In this document: positions 8,352 through 17,225 of the stretch, in pieces
Position numbering within the stretch: the stretch's first letter is position 1
Layout of the letters: the number at the start of each line of letters is the position of its first letter
Assembly (NCBI GenBank): GCA_047936785.1
Contig: CP176394.1
Length of the DNA: 64,000 bases
Origin: Acidaminobacterium chupaoyuni
GTDB taxonomy: Bacteria; Bacillota; Clostridia; Oscillospirales; Butyricicoccaceae
Strand: one strand, 5' to 3'
Program-made: the position numbers and the translations under genes
The notes under the pieces: model-generated
What the model saw: only the letters and a program-made list of their open reading frames with translations
Told to the model about the DNA's origin: nothing
The model's database searches: none

Positions 8352-9350
8352 TTGAAAAAAATCAAAGATACCGAATATCTGCATGTCAGCGCCCGCATCC
8401 GCTGCATGGAAAAAGACCTGCTCACGGCAGAGGAGATCGGCCGCATGGCCGAAGCCCGAACCGATGAAGAGGCGGTCAAACTGCTCACCGATAAAGGCTG
8501 GGCCGAGTTTGACCCCCGCGACATGAACGAGCTGGAAGAATCCATCGCCGCCGAACGGCGCAAGACCGTAAGTTTTTTATCGGAACACTGCCCCCAGCCC
8601 GAGCTGCTGGAAGTGTTCCGGCTGAAATATGATTATCACAACATCAAAACCCTGCTGAAAGCCGATGCCCGCGGCGTCGATGCCAACCGGCTGCTTTCGG
8701 CGGCGGCGCTGATCGACCCCCGCGTGCTGGCCCAGAAGATCCGTGAAGACGATCTTTCCGATCTGGATGAAGGGATGGCGGCCGCCATCACCGAAGCCCG
8801 CGACCTGCTGGCCCGCACAGGCGACCCCCAGCTTTGCGATATCCTGCTCGACCGCGCCCAGATGCTGCAAATGCAGCAGGCGGCCGCCAAAACCGGCAGC
8901 GAGTTCCTGATGGGCTATGTGCAGGCCCAGATCGACGCCGGCAACCTGAAGGCCGCTGTGCGCATGGCCAGAATGGGCAAAGGGCTGGATGTTTTCGAGC
9001 GCGTGATCTGCCCCGGCGGAAAAGTGCCGCGGGAGGCTTATTTTGAGGCTGTCACCCCCGAGCGGATTGAACAGATGTTCCGCGAGGCGGGCTTCGGCGA
9101 AGCCGCCGCGGCCGCCCGCGAGGCCCTCAGCGGCGAAGGCAGCTTTGCCGCGCTGGATATGGCCTGCGACAACGCGCTGATCCTTTATACCCGCTCGGCG
9201 CGCATGGTGCCCTTTGGCGAAGCGACCCTGATCGCTTATCTGCTGGCCCGCGAAGCGGAATTCAACGCCGTTCGCGCGGTGATGGTGGGCCGTGTTTCGG
9301 GGCTTGCGCCGGAAAAAATCATGGAAAGGCTGAGGATCTCTTATGTATAA
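8352..9350 (+). CDS. ntpC: V-type ATPase subunit C (central stalk socket, subunit d homologue)
   Basis: The 332-residue, mostly helical soluble protein starts with KKIKDTEYLHVSARIRCME, the usual start of the V-type subunit C/d family. The repeated helical segments (EVFRLKYDYHNIKTLLKA, then LYTRSARMVPFGEATLIAYL) fit the funnel-shaped subunit that links the central stalk to the K ring. The start is TTG at 8352, supported by AGGAGGG ending seven bases upstream; there is no ATG near. Its last eight bases overlap the ATG of the subunit F gene. Confidence 0.92.
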   Translation: MKKIKDTEYLHVSARIRCMEKDLLTAEEIGRMAEARTDEEAVKLLTDKGWAEFDPRDMNELEESIAAERRKTVSFLSEHCPQPELLEVFRLKYDYHNIKTLLKADARGVDANRLLSAAALIDPRVLAQKIREDDLSDLDEGMAAAITEARDLLARTGDPQLCDILLDRAQMLQMQQAAAKTGSEFLMGYVQAQIDAGNLKAAVRMARMGKGLDVFERVICPGGKVPREAYFEAVTPERIEQMFREAGFGEAAAAAREALSGEGSFAALDMACDNALILYTRSARMVPFGEATLIAYLLAREAEFNAVRAVMVGRVSGLAPEKIMERLRISYV

Positions 9351-9666
9351 AGCAGCAGTCATCGGCGACAGCCAAACCGTGATCGGCTTTCGCGCCATCG
9401 GCCTGGCTGCTTATGCCGTTCGTGATGGCGAAGAAGCCGCCCGCTGCCTGCATCGGCTGGCGCGGGAATCTTTTGCGGTGATCTATATCACCGAGCAGCT
9501 GGCCGTGCAGATCCCGCAGGAGATCGCCCGCTATGATGATACCGCCGAAGTGGCGGTGATCCCCATCCCCTCGAAGGATGGCATGCTGGGCATCGGCCGG
9601 CAAAGCCTTCACAGCGCCGTGGAACGCGCCGTTGGGGCCGACATTCTGAAAGAACAATCGAAATAA
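9343..9666 (+). CDS. V-type ATPase subunit F (central stalk)
   Basis: This 107-residue alpha/beta protein begins MYKAAVIGDSQTVIGFRAIG and contains FAVIYITEQLA, both typical of V-type subunit F, which binds subunit D in the rotating central shaft. It overlaps the end of subunit C by eight bases and lies directly before the catalytic subunit A. The gene symbol is left empty because naming of the F and G subunits differs between species. Confidence 0.93.
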   Translation: MYKAAVIGDSQTVIGFRAIGLAAYAVRDGEEAARCLHRLARESFAVIYITEQLAVQIPQEIARYDDTAEVAVIPIPSKDGMLGIGRQSLHSAVERAVGADILKEQSK

Positions 9667-9721
9667 CCGTCTTTTGCAGGGGCGCTTGCCCGCAAAAGCA
9701 GAAAGAAGGTTACAAGCTTTT

Positions 9722-11497
9722 ATGGAGAATACAGGAAGAATCGTGAAAGTGGCAGGCCCCTTGGTCATCGCCGAAGGGCTTGCCCATGCGAATATGTTCG
9801 ATGTGGTGCGCGTGGGCCCGCAGCATTTGATCGGTGAGATCATCGAAATGCGCGGCGACCGCGCCTCCATCCAGGTTTATGAAGAAACCTCCGGCATCGG
9901 CACGGGCGAAGAGGTCTATTCCACCGGCGCGCCCCTTTCCGTGGAGCTGGGGCCCGGCCTGATCGGCACCATCTATGACGGCATCCAGCGCCCGCTGGAA
10001 GAGATCCGCAAAGTGGCGGGCGACACCATCACCCGCGGCGTAGAGGTGGAACCCATCTCGCGCAAAAAGAAATGGAACTTTATCCCCGAAGCCAAACAGG
10101 GCGACCGCGTGACGGGCGGCGATGTGCTGGGCACAGTTGATGAGACCATCATCGTGAAGCACCGGGTCATGGTGCCCAACGGCGTTTCCGGCGTGGTGGA
10201 ACGCATCGAGCAGGGCGAATTCACCGTTACCGATATTGTGGCGGTCATCCGCCGCGACAACGGCGAAACCCTGGAACTGCCCATGATGCAGAAATGGCCC
10301 GTTCGTGTGGAACGGCCCTATGCCAAAAAACTGGCACCCACTGTGCCGATGATCACCGGCCAGCGCATTGTGGATACCTTTTTCCCCATCGCAAAAGGCG
10401 GCACGGCGGCCATCCCCGGCCCCTTCGGCAGCGGCAAAACCGTGACCCAGCATCAGCTGGCCAAATGGAGCGATGTGGATATCGTCATCTATGTGGGCTG
10501 CGGCGAACGCGGCAACGAAATGACCGATGTTCTGCGCGAATTCCCCGAACTGAAAGACCCGAGAACCGGCGAATCGCTGATGCAGCGCACGGTGCTGATC
10601 GCCAACACTTCCGATATGCCCGTTGCGGCGCGTGAAGCGTCTGTCTATACCGGCATCACCATCGCCGAATATTACCGCGATATGGGTTACAGCGTGGCGG
10701 TCATCGCCGATTCCACTTCCCGCTGGGCCGAGGCGCTGCGCGAAATGTCGGGCCGTTTGGAAGAAATGCCCGGTGAAGAAGGCTACCCCGCCTACCTCAG
10801 CTCGCGTCTGGCGCAGTTCTATGAACGCGCGGGCCGCGTCATCTGCAAGGGCAGCGACGGCCGCGAGGGCACTCTTTCCGCCATCGGCGCGGTTTCGCCC
10901 CCGGGCGGCGATATTTCAGAACCCGTTTCACAGGCCACTCTGCGCATCGTGAAAGTGTTCTGGGGGCTTGACAGCTCGCTGGCTTACCGCCGCCATTTCC
11001 CCGCCATCAACTGGCTCAACAGCTATTCGCTTTATTTTGACCGCCTGCGCGAATGGTATGAAGATCAGATCAACCCCGATTTCATCCGCAACCGCAACGA
11101 GGCCATGAAGCTTTTGCAGCAGGAAAACGAGCTCAACGAAATCGTCAAGCTGGTGGGCATCGACGCGCTGTCGCCCGCCGACCGTTTGGTGATGGAAACC
11201 AGCCAGATGCTGCGCGAAGACTTTTTGCAGCAGAACGCCATGAGCGACACCGATTCCTATTGCGAGGTGGAAAAACAGTTCCGCCTGCTGGAATTGATCC
11301 TGCTTTATCACGAGACCGCCAAAAAGGCGCTTGCCGCCGGCGCAGCCATGGAAAAGGTTTTCGATATCGACGCCCGCGCCAGGATCGGCCGCGCGAAAGA
11401 TATCCCGCGCGAGGTTTATCGTGAAAAATATGATGAGATCGAAAACGACATCAAGCAGCAGATCGCTGCCATCGCGGCGGAGGTGAGCGGAAAATGA
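9722..11497 (+). CDS. ntpA: V-type ATPase catalytic subunit A
   Basis: The 591-residue catalytic subunit binds and hydrolyses, or makes, ATP in the V1 head. Features in order: N-terminal barrel from NTGRIVKVAGPLVIAEG, the A-subunit-specific insertion around 110-190, the P-loop GPFGSGKT at 233-240, and the conserved GERGNEMTDVLREFPEL and SRWAEALREMSGRLEEMPG motifs. The open frame extends upstream to a TTG at 9674, but homologues start at the ATG at 9722, which has AAGAAGG upstream. Its stop overlaps the subunit B start by four bases (ATGA). No catalytic residue appears to be missing. Confidence 0.97.
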   Translation: MENTGRIVKVAGPLVIAEGLAHANMFDVVRVGPQHLIGEIIEMRGDRASIQVYEETSGIGTGEEVYSTGAPLSVELGPGLIGTIYDGIQRPLEEIRKVAGDTITRGVEVEPISRKKKWNFIPEAKQGDRVTGGDVLGTVDETIIVKHRVMVPNGVSGVVERIEQGEFTVTDIVAVIRRDNGETLELPMMQKWPVRVERPYAKKLAPTVPMITGQRIVDTFFPIAKGGTAAIPGPFGSGKTVTQHQLAKWSDVDIVIYVGCGERGNEMTDVLREFPELKDPRTGESLMQRTVLIANTSDMPVAAREASVYTGITIAEYYRDMGYSVAVIADSTSRWAEALREMSGRLEEMPGEEGYPAYLSSRLAQFYERAGRVICKGSDGREGTLSAIGAVSPPGGDISEPVSQATLRIVKVFWGLDSSLAYRRHFPAINWLNSYSLYFDRLREWYEDQINPDFIRNRNEAMKLLQQENELNEIVKLVGIDALSPADRLVMETSQMLREDFLQQNAMSDTDSYCEVEKQFRLLELILLYHETAKKALAAGAAMEKVFDIDARARIGRAKDIPREVYREKYDEIENDIKQQIAAIAAEVSGK

Positions 11498-12879
11498 TGA
11501 AAGAATATCGCACGATCCAGGAGGTCGCGGGCCCGCTGATGCTGATTCGCGATGTTTCGGGCGTGGCTTATAACGAACTGGGCGAGATCGAGCTGCCCAA
11601 CGGCGAGATCCGCCGCTGCCGTGTGCTTGAGATCGACGGCAGCAACGCGCTGGTGCAGCTGTTTGAAAGCTCGGCCGGCATCAATCTGTCTCAATCAAAA
11701 GTGCGCTTTTTGGGCCATGGCATCGAACTGGGCGTTTCACCCGATATGATGGGGCGCGTGTTCGATGGCCTGGGCCGCCCCAAGGATGACGGGCCCGAAA
11801 TTCTGGCCGAGAAATCGCTGGATATCAACGGCACCCCGATGAATCCCGCGGCGCGCAACTATCCTTCCGAATTCATCCAGACGGGCGTTTCGGCCATCGA
11901 CGGCCTCAATACGCTGGTGCGCGGCCAGAAGCTGCCCATCTTCTCGGGTTCCGGCATGCCCCACGCCCAGCTGGCGGCGCAGATCGCCCGCCAGGCCAAG
12001 GTTTTGAATAACGACGCCAAGTTCGCCGTGGTGTTTGCCGCCATCGGCATCACTTTTGAAGAAGCCGATTTCTTTGTGAGCGATTTCAAAAGAACCGGTG
12101 CCATCGATCGCACCGTGCTGTTTTTGAATCTGGCCAACGACCCCGCCATCGAACGCATTTCCACCCCCCGCATGGCGCTGACCGCCGCGGAATATCTGGC
12201 GTTTGAATGCGGCATGCATGTGCTGGTCATCATGACCGATATCACAAACTATGCCGAAGCGCTGCGCGAAGTTTCCGCCGCCCGCAAAGAAGTGCCGGGC
12301 CGCCGCGGTTACCCCGGTTATCTTTATACCGACCTTGCAACGATGTATGAACGCGCGGGCCGTCTGCTGGATAAAGAAGGCTCCATCACCATGGTGCCCA
12401 TCCTTTCCATGCCCGAAGATGACAAGACCCACCCCATCCCCGACCTGACAGGCTATATCACCGAAGGGCAGATCATCCTTTCCCGCGAGCTTTACCGCAA
12501 GGATATCACGCCGCCCATCGATGTGCTGCCCTCGCTTTCGCGTTTGAAAGATAAGGGCATCGGCGCGGGCAAGACCCGCGAAGATCACGCCGGCACCATG
12601 AACCAGCTTTTCGCGGCCTATGCCCGCGGCAAAGACGCCAAAGAGCTGATGACCATTCTGGGCGAAGCGGCGCTGACCGAAACCGACAAGCTTTATGCCA
12701 AATTCGCGGATGCTTTTGAAAGCGAATATGTTTCGCAGGGCTATGACACCAACCGCACCATCGAAGAAACACTGGATCTGGGCTGGAAACTGCTGACCAT
12801 CCTGCCGAAGACCGAACTCAAGCGCATCAAGCCCGAGCATATCGAAAAATATTATCCCAAAGAAAAATATAAAATCTAA
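11494..12879 (+). CDS. ntpB: V-type ATPase regulatory subunit B
   Basis: The 461-residue non-catalytic partner of subunit A alternates with it in the V1 hexamer. It shows the B-subunit features GLGRPKDDGPEIL, an altered P-loop region PIFSGSGMPHAQL that lacks the Gly-Lys-Thr of a true Walker A, and EGSITMVPILSMPEDDKTHP. Two ATG codons occur in tandem (11494 and 11497); the first overlaps the stop of subunit A. The length is normal for the family. Confidence 0.97.
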   Translation: MMKEYRTIQEVAGPLMLIRDVSGVAYNELGEIELPNGEIRRCRVLEIDGSNALVQLFESSAGINLSQSKVRFLGHGIELGVSPDMMGRVFDGLGRPKDDGPEILAEKSLDINGTPMNPAARNYPSEFIQTGVSAIDGLNTLVRGQKLPIFSGSGMPHAQLAAQIARQAKVLNNDAKFAVVFAAIGITFEEADFFVSDFKRTGAIDRTVLFLNLANDPAIERISTPRMALTAAEYLAFECGMHVLVIMTDITNYAEALREVSAARKEVPGRRGYPGYLYTDLATMYERAGRLLDKEGSITMVPILSMPEDDKTHPIPDLTGYITEGQIILSRELYRKDITPPIDVLPSLSRLKDKGIGAGKTREDHAGTMNQLFAAYARGKDAKELMTILGEAALTETDKLYAKFADAFESEYVSQGYDTNRTIEETLDLGWKLLTILPKTELKRIKPEHIEKYYPKEKYKI

Positions 12880-12906
12880 CGCTTTTTGCGCAAAGGAGGA
12901 ATGCAG

Positions 12907-13599
12907 ATGGCTCGGCTTAATGTGAACCCCACCCGAATGGAGCTGTCACGCCTGAAAAAGCGGCTGGCAACAGCCACCCGCGGCCATAAGCTGCTGAAAG
13001 ATAAGCGCGATGAGCTGATGAAACAGTTCCTTGACATCGTGCGCATCAGCCGCGACCTGCGCGAAAAAGTGGAAGTTTCACTGATGGAGGCCTATCAGGG
13101 GTTTGCCGCCGCGGGCGCGGTGATGTCGCCCGAAATGTTAGAGCAGACTTTCCTGTATCCGAAGCAAAGCGTCGGCATTGAAATGACTTTTCGGAACATC
13201 ATGTCAGTGAATGTGCCCCTTTATAAGATCATCACGAAAACCGATGACGAATCGGATATCTATCCCTACGGTTTTCTTTCCACCAGCGGCGAACTGGATG
13301 ATTCCGTGCGCCGCATTTCAGAGGTCACCCAGGATCTGCTGCGGCTGGCCGAGATGGAAAAAACCGTGAAGCTGCTGGCGCAGGAGATCGAAAAGACCCG
13401 CCGCCGCGTCAACGCGCTGGAATATGTGATGATTCCGCAGTTGCAGGAAACGATCAAATATATTACAATGAAGCTGGATGAAAACGAGCGCGGCAATCTT
13501 TCCCGCCTGATGAAGGTAAAGGATATGATGGTCGAACAGAACATCCGCAGCAAACAGGCTGCGGAAGCAGCGGCTTCCATCCGGCAGCCCAATCAATAA
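12907..13599 (+). CDS. ntpD: V-type ATPase subunit D (central rotor shaft)
   Basis: This protein of about 230 residues is mainly two long antiparallel helices, beginning ARLNVNPTRMELSRLKKRLA, a signature of subunit D. The middle holds the small beta hairpin region with VNVPLYKI, and the C-terminal helix contains RRRVNALEYVMIPQLQETI. It turns inside the A3B3 ring. AAGGAGGA at 12893-12900 fits ATG 12907 with a six-base gap; ATG 12901 is too close and the upstream in-frame 12886 start overlaps the site. It is the last V-ATPase gene and is followed by ridA after 19 bases. Confidence 0.94.
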   Translation: MARLNVNPTRMELSRLKKRLATATRGHKLLKDKRDELMKQFLDIVRISRDLREKVEVSLMEAYQGFAAAGAVMSPEMLEQTFLYPKQSVGIEMTFRNIMSVNVPLYKIITKTDDESDIYPYGFLSTSGELDDSVRRISEVTQDLLRLAEMEKTVKLLAQEIEKTRRRVNALEYVMIPQLQETIKYITMKLDENERGNLSRLMKVKDMMVEQNIRSKQAAEAAASIRQPNQ

Positions 13600-13618
13600 A
13601 AAGAAAGAGGTAATTCCT

Positions 13619-13999
13619 ATGGCAACAAAAATCGTAACGGAAAAAGCACCCGGCGCTATCGGCCCCTATTCTCAGGGCGTTATTGCCGGCAACATGGTCT
13701 ATACTTCCGGCCAGATCCCCGTTGATCCCGCCACCGGCAAAGTCGCCGATTGCGTGAAAGAACAGACGAAGCAATCCCTCACCAATGTGAAAGAAGTGCT
13801 GGCCGCCGCCGGCTGCACCATGGAAGATGTGTTCAAGACCACCGTATTCATTAAGGATATGAACGATTTTGGCGCGATCAATGAAGTGTATGCCACTTTC
13901 TTCACCGGCGATGTGCTGCCCGCCCGTTCCTGCGTGGAAGTTGCCCGCCTGCCGAAGGATGTAAAAGTAGAGATCGAAGTCATCGCCCTGAAGAAATAA
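13619..13999 (+). CDS. ridA: RidA family reactive intermediate (enamine/imine) deaminase
   Basis: The 126-residue protein has all RidA marks: GAIGPYSQGVIAGNMVYTSG near the start, the MEDVFKTTVFIKDMNDF helix and the active-site Arg in ARSCVEVARLP. RidA hydrolyses reactive enamines and imines, such as 2-aminoacrylate released by PLP enzymes like the C-S lyase encoded at 42.6 kb. It sits 19 bases after the V-ATPase D gene and before a strong terminator, so it is probably the last gene of that operon. That placement is unexpected for its function. Confidence 0.95.
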   Translation: MATKIVTEKAPGAIGPYSQGVIAGNMVYTSGQIPVDPATGKVADCVKEQTKQSLTNVKEVLAAAGCTMEDVFKTTVFIKDMNDFGAINEVYATFFTGDVLPARSCVEVARLPKDVKVEIEVIALKK

Positions 14000-14012
14000 G
14001 AGCTTGATTTCC

Positions 14013-14049
14013 AGACCCGCGCCGTGAAAAACGGCGCGGGTCTTTGCTT
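14013..14049 (+). terminator. Intrinsic terminator after the V-ATPase/ridA operon
   Basis: A perfect 13-bp stem (14013-14025 with 14031-14043, arms AGACCCGCGCCGT and its complement) with a GAAAA loop is followed by a T-rich tract. It lies 14 bases after the ridA stop. Confidence 0.9.
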
Positions 14050-14155
14050 TTTCGGCCCAATTGCCGCCGGTTGCCGCATCTTGCGGTTTTTCTGCGTGTT
14101 TTTGCCTTTTTTCGCTTTTTTCTGCGGGCGGCGGTTTTTTTAGACAGTTTGCCGA

Positions 14156-14183
14156 TGGAAAGCCCCCGAAAAGGTTGTATAAT
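14156..14183 (+). promoter_or_regulatory. Probable promoter of the AEC transporter gene
   Basis: A perfect -10 TATAAT (14178-14183) lies 16 bases after a -35-like TGGAAA (14156-14161), 56 bases before the ATG. Confidence 0.5.
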
Positions 14184-14239
14184 AAAAAAGGTTCATCGCC
14201 CTAACAAACATCGCGGCGGTGGGGATGGAGAGAACGAAG

Positions 14240-15190
14240 ATGTCGATCGTAAACGCATTCAACGGGGTGTTCGCCCTGATGCTGCTGATGATGCTGGGCT
14301 TCTTTATGACGAGAAAGAAATTTCTCACCGAAGACTATTATCATTTTCTCAACACTTTCATCATGAAATATACCGTGCCGGCGTTTCTGTTTGAAAACGC
14401 CATCAAAAATGTGACCTGGGAATTCATCACCCAATCGGGAACCATGCTTTTGGCGCCCTTCATCACCCAGCTGGGCGGCTATTTCATCGCTTTGGGCGTT
14501 TCAAAGCTGATGAAGATCCCCCGATCCCTGCAGGGCATTTTCATTTCGATCTTCGCCATGTGCAACACGATGCTGATGGGGTTCCCCATCTGCATGCAGA
14601 TCTTCGGCGAGATCAGCGTGCCTTATGTAACGGCCTATTATATCGCCAACACCCTGGTGTTCTGGATCCTCGTGGCGCCGAAGATCGCCGCGGGCGGCGA
14701 ACTGGGCGGCGAAATTTCGCTGAAAGAAAAGATCAAGCGTGTGTTTTCCCCGCCGCTCACCGCGTTTATCTGCGGCACGGCGGTGAATCTGATCGGCATT
14801 CCCGTGCCGAAATTCATCCAGACGGCGCTGACCGATTTCGGCGCGCTGACTTCGCCCATCGCCATGCTGATCTGCGGCTATCTTCTGGCCAGCATGGGCA
14901 AGGATGTGTTCAAGACCCCCAAAGCCATTCTGGTGGCGGTGGGCGCCCGCCTGATCTGGTCGCCGATTTTCTGCGCGCTGATCTGTCTGGGGCTGAAAGT
15001 GCCCGCGCTGCCGGCCTGTGTGTTTTGCGTGCAGGCGGCGATGCCCGCCATGAACCAAACGGTCATCCTTTCGGGGCTTTATAAGGCCGATGACCACGCG
15101 GCGGCTCAGGGGCTTGCGCTTTCCAACATCCTTTCGGTGCTCATCATTCCGTTCACGGTTTATTTTCTCAATATGGTGTTTCCGTTTTAA
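14240..15190 (+). CDS. AEC (auxin efflux carrier) family transporter
   Basis: The protein of about 316 residues has two sets of roughly five membrane helices, as in AEC/BART-superfamily carriers. Recognisable parts are GVFALMLLMMLGFFMTRKKF at the start, MCNTMLMGFPICMQIFGE in the middle with the broken-helix NxxxxG/P pattern, and FCVQAAMPAMNQTVILSGLY near the end. Bacterial members export or take up organic acids such as malate; the substrate cannot be assigned here. The start is ATG 14240, with GGAGAG seven bases upstream; GTG 14219 is an in-frame alternative without a good site. It stands alone between two terminators. Confidence 0.9.
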   Translation: MSIVNAFNGVFALMLLMMLGFFMTRKKFLTEDYYHFLNTFIMKYTVPAFLFENAIKNVTWEFITQSGTMLLAPFITQLGGYFIALGVSKLMKIPRSLQGIFISIFAMCNTMLMGFPICMQIFGEISVPYVTAYYIANTLVFWILVAPKIAAGGELGGEISLKEKIKRVFSPPLTAFICGTAVNLIGIPVPKFIQTALTDFGALTSPIAMLICGYLLASMGKDVFKTPKAILVAVGARLIWSPIFCALICLGLKVPALPACVFCVQAAMPAMNQTVILSGLYKADDHAAAQGLALSNILSVLIIPFTVYFLNMVFPF

Positions 15191-15196
15191 ACCACG

Positions 15197-15236
15197 AAGC
15201 GGCCGCCCTTTTTTAAAAAAGAGCAGCCGCTTTTCT
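15197..15236 (+). terminator. Intrinsic terminator after the AEC transporter gene
   Basis: Stem AAGCGGC/GCCGCTT (15197-15203 with 15226-15232) encloses a self-complementary T6/A6 core and is followed by TTCT. It lies just after the stop at 15190. Confidence 0.75.
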
Positions 15237-15315
15237 ATTGGAACAGCAGCGAAAACCGACCGCGGGGTTTTGAAAGGCCAAACGGAGGACGGCGCCGCAC
15301 GCTGGAATGGTTTCG

Positions 15316-15344
15316 TTGCTATTAAGAATATATGCGGGTATAAT
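15316..15344 (+). promoter_or_regulatory. Probable sigma-A promoter of rpe
   Basis: TTGCTA (15316-15321) and a perfect TATAAT (15339-15344) are separated by 17 bases, about 90 bases before the rpe ATG. Confidence 0.6.
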
Positions 15345-15435
15345 GGAAAAGGAAACAACCGGCGCGCCGCTTTGAGAAGGGGGCAGACCCGCTGTTTCCC
15401 CAAAACAAACTCAAATTTATGGGAGGCCTTGAAAT

Positions 15436-16098
15436 ATGGTCAAAATTGCTCCGTCTATCCTGTCGGCAGATTTTTCAAAATTGGGGGAAGACATCCGTGA
15501 GGTGCTGCAGGGCGGCGCCGATTGGATCCATGTGGATATCATGGATGGCCACTTTGTGCCCAACATTTCCTTCGGCCCGCCGGTGCTGCGCTGCATCCGC
15601 AAAGCCACCGAAGGGTTTCTGGATGTGCATCTGATGATCTCCCAGCCCGAAAAATATCTGCAAGTGTTCCTCGATTGCGGCAGCGATCTTGTGAATATCC
15701 ATCTGGAAGCCGAAGGCGATAAACACGCCATGCTCAAAACCATCCGCCAAAACGGCAGGCTGGCGGCGCTGACCATCAAGCCCGCCACCCCCGCCGAAGC
15801 GCTGTTCCCTTATCTGGAAGAAACCGATATGGTGCTGGTCATGTCGGTGGAACCGGGGTTCGGCGGCCAGAGCTTCATGCCCGAATCGCTGGAAAAGGTG
15901 AAAGCGCTGAAAGCCGAGATCACGCGCCGCGGCCTTGCCTGCCAAATCGAGATCGACGGCGGCATCAATCTGGAAAACGCGCCGCTGGCGGCGCAGGCCG
16001 GCTGTGATATTCTGGTGGCCGGTTCTTCCGTTTATGGCGCAAAAGACCGCGCCGAGCGCCTTGCCGCGTTTCACCGCTGCTGCCGGGCGGCGCAGTAA
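15436..16098 (+). CDS. rpe: Ribulose-phosphate 3-epimerase
   Basis: The 220-residue TIM barrel interconverts ribulose 5-phosphate and xylulose 5-phosphate in the pentose phosphate pathway. Family motifs are all present: MVKIAPSILSADF at the start, HVDIMDGHFVPNISFGP with metal-ligand His and catalytic Asp, LDVHLMI, VMSVEPGFGGQSF and the second catalytic Asp in IDGGIN, then LVAGSSVYG for phosphate binding. GGGAGG lies before the ATG. It has its own promoter and terminator and so appears to be a single-gene unit here. Confidence 0.97.
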   Translation: MVKIAPSILSADFSKLGEDIREVLQGGADWIHVDIMDGHFVPNISFGPPVLRCIRKATEGFLDVHLMISQPEKYLQVFLDCGSDLVNIHLEAEGDKHAMLKTIRQNGRLAALTIKPATPAEALFPYLEETDMVLVMSVEPGFGGQSFMPESLEKVKALKAEITRRGLACQIEIDGGINLENAPLAAQAGCDILVAGSSVYGAKDRAERLAAFHRCCRAAQ

Positions 16099-16186
16099 CT
16101 TCGCCAAAGCCCATGGCCCCTCGCTTTGAAACCGCCCGGAAACGGTTTGCAAAGCGGCGCAAAAAGACCGCCCCGCCCATTTTGAA

Positions 16187-16218
16187 AGCTCGAAACCCCT
16201 TGGGTTTCGGGCTTTTTT
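16187..16218 (+). terminator. Intrinsic terminator after rpe
   Basis: Stem AGCTCGAAACC/GGTTTCGGGCT with one G-T pair and a four-base loop is followed by a run of T residues. Confidence 0.85.
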
Positions 16219-16358
16219 GTAATGTTTCGGCATGCTGAAAATTCATGCTCTTTTTTCGCCGCCGCTTTCATATAGTAAAAACAGAACAAACTGTTGTTTC
16301 GGCCGGCGAAAAAGGGGAAAAAGCCGAAAAGCAGAAATTGAAAACGGGAGGAAATCGT

Positions 16359-17207
16359 ATGGGCGCATTTTGGAAGGAACTGAACCTGAAAGACTGGAAG
16401 ATCCACACGCTTTGTCTGGCGATGGTGCTCATCAGCGAAGGATTGGGCAAATTCCCCGTGAAATACGGCATCATCAGTTTCACCCTGCTGCCAATGCTTT
16501 ATGCGCTGGTCATCGGCATCATTCTGGCATCGCTGAAAAAGATCAAGCGCGAAACCATGGAAGAAGCTTCGCCGTATATCGGCATCAGCGTGATGTTTTT
16601 AACGGTGAACATGGCGGCCACCATCGGCCCCAACCTGGCTTCTGTTTTAAAAGCAGGCCCCGCGCTGATTCTGCAGGAACTCGGCAACCTCTGCACGGTG
16701 TTTTTCGCGCTGCCGGTGGCGGTTCTGGTTTTCAAAATGGGTCGTCAGGCGGTGGGCTGTTCGTTCTCGATCTCGCGCGAAGGCAGCCTTGCCATCATCG
16801 GCGATATTTACGGCCTTGATTCCCCCGAAGGTCAGGGCGTTATGGGCGGCTATATCACGGGCACGCTGCTGGGCGCCATTTTCAACAGCATCATGGCTTC
16901 CGTCTGCGTGGCCATCGGCTGTTTCCATCCCTATGCGCTGGGCATGGCGGCGGGCACAGGCTCGGCTTCCATGATGGCGGCGGCGCTGGGCCCCGTGGTG
17001 GATGCTTTCCCCGATATGGCTTCGGAAATTTCGGCTTACGCGGCTTCTAGCCAGGTGCTGACAGGCATCGACGGGCTTTATATGAGCCTGTTCGTGGCGC
17101 TGCCCATGACCAATTTCCTTTATCGCAAACTGCGCCACGAAAAGAAACCCGCCAAAAAGGTGGATTACAAAGAAGTTTTGCAAAACAGCAACGCGGATGA
17201 CGATTGA
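16359..17207 (+). CDS. DUF3100 family integral membrane protein
   Basis: The 282-residue protein has about eight membrane helices and matches my recollection of DUF3100 proteins: KIHTLCLAMVLISEGLGKFP at the start, then the conserved GRQAVGCSFSISREGSLAII and GMAAGTGSASMMAAALGPV stretches. The small-residue-rich segments and the conserved polar loop suggest a transporter, but no substrate is known to me. GGGAGGA lies seven bases before the ATG. The next gene, 18 bases on, encodes a second membrane protein and the two are probably one unit. Confidence 0.8.
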   Translation: MGAFWKELNLKDWKIHTLCLAMVLISEGLGKFPVKYGIISFTLLPMLYALVIGIILASLKKIKRETMEEASPYIGISVMFLTVNMAATIGPNLASVLKAGPALILQELGNLCTVFFALPVAVLVFKMGRQAVGCSFSISREGSLAIIGDIYGLDSPEGQGVMGGYITGTLLGAIFNSIMASVCVAIGCFHPYALGMAAGTGSASMMAAALGPVVDAFPDMASEISAYAASSQVLTGIDGLYMSLFVALPMTNFLYRKLRHEKKPAKKVDYKEVLQNSNADDD

Positions 17208-17225
17208 TCGAAAGGGGGAGGCAAC

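Noticed and set aside
9674..9721. Upstream TTG start extending the V-ATPase A subunit by 16 residues
   Set aside because: The extension is Arg/Lys-rich, not seen in the family, and the ATG at 9722 begins the conserved sequence after a ribosome site.
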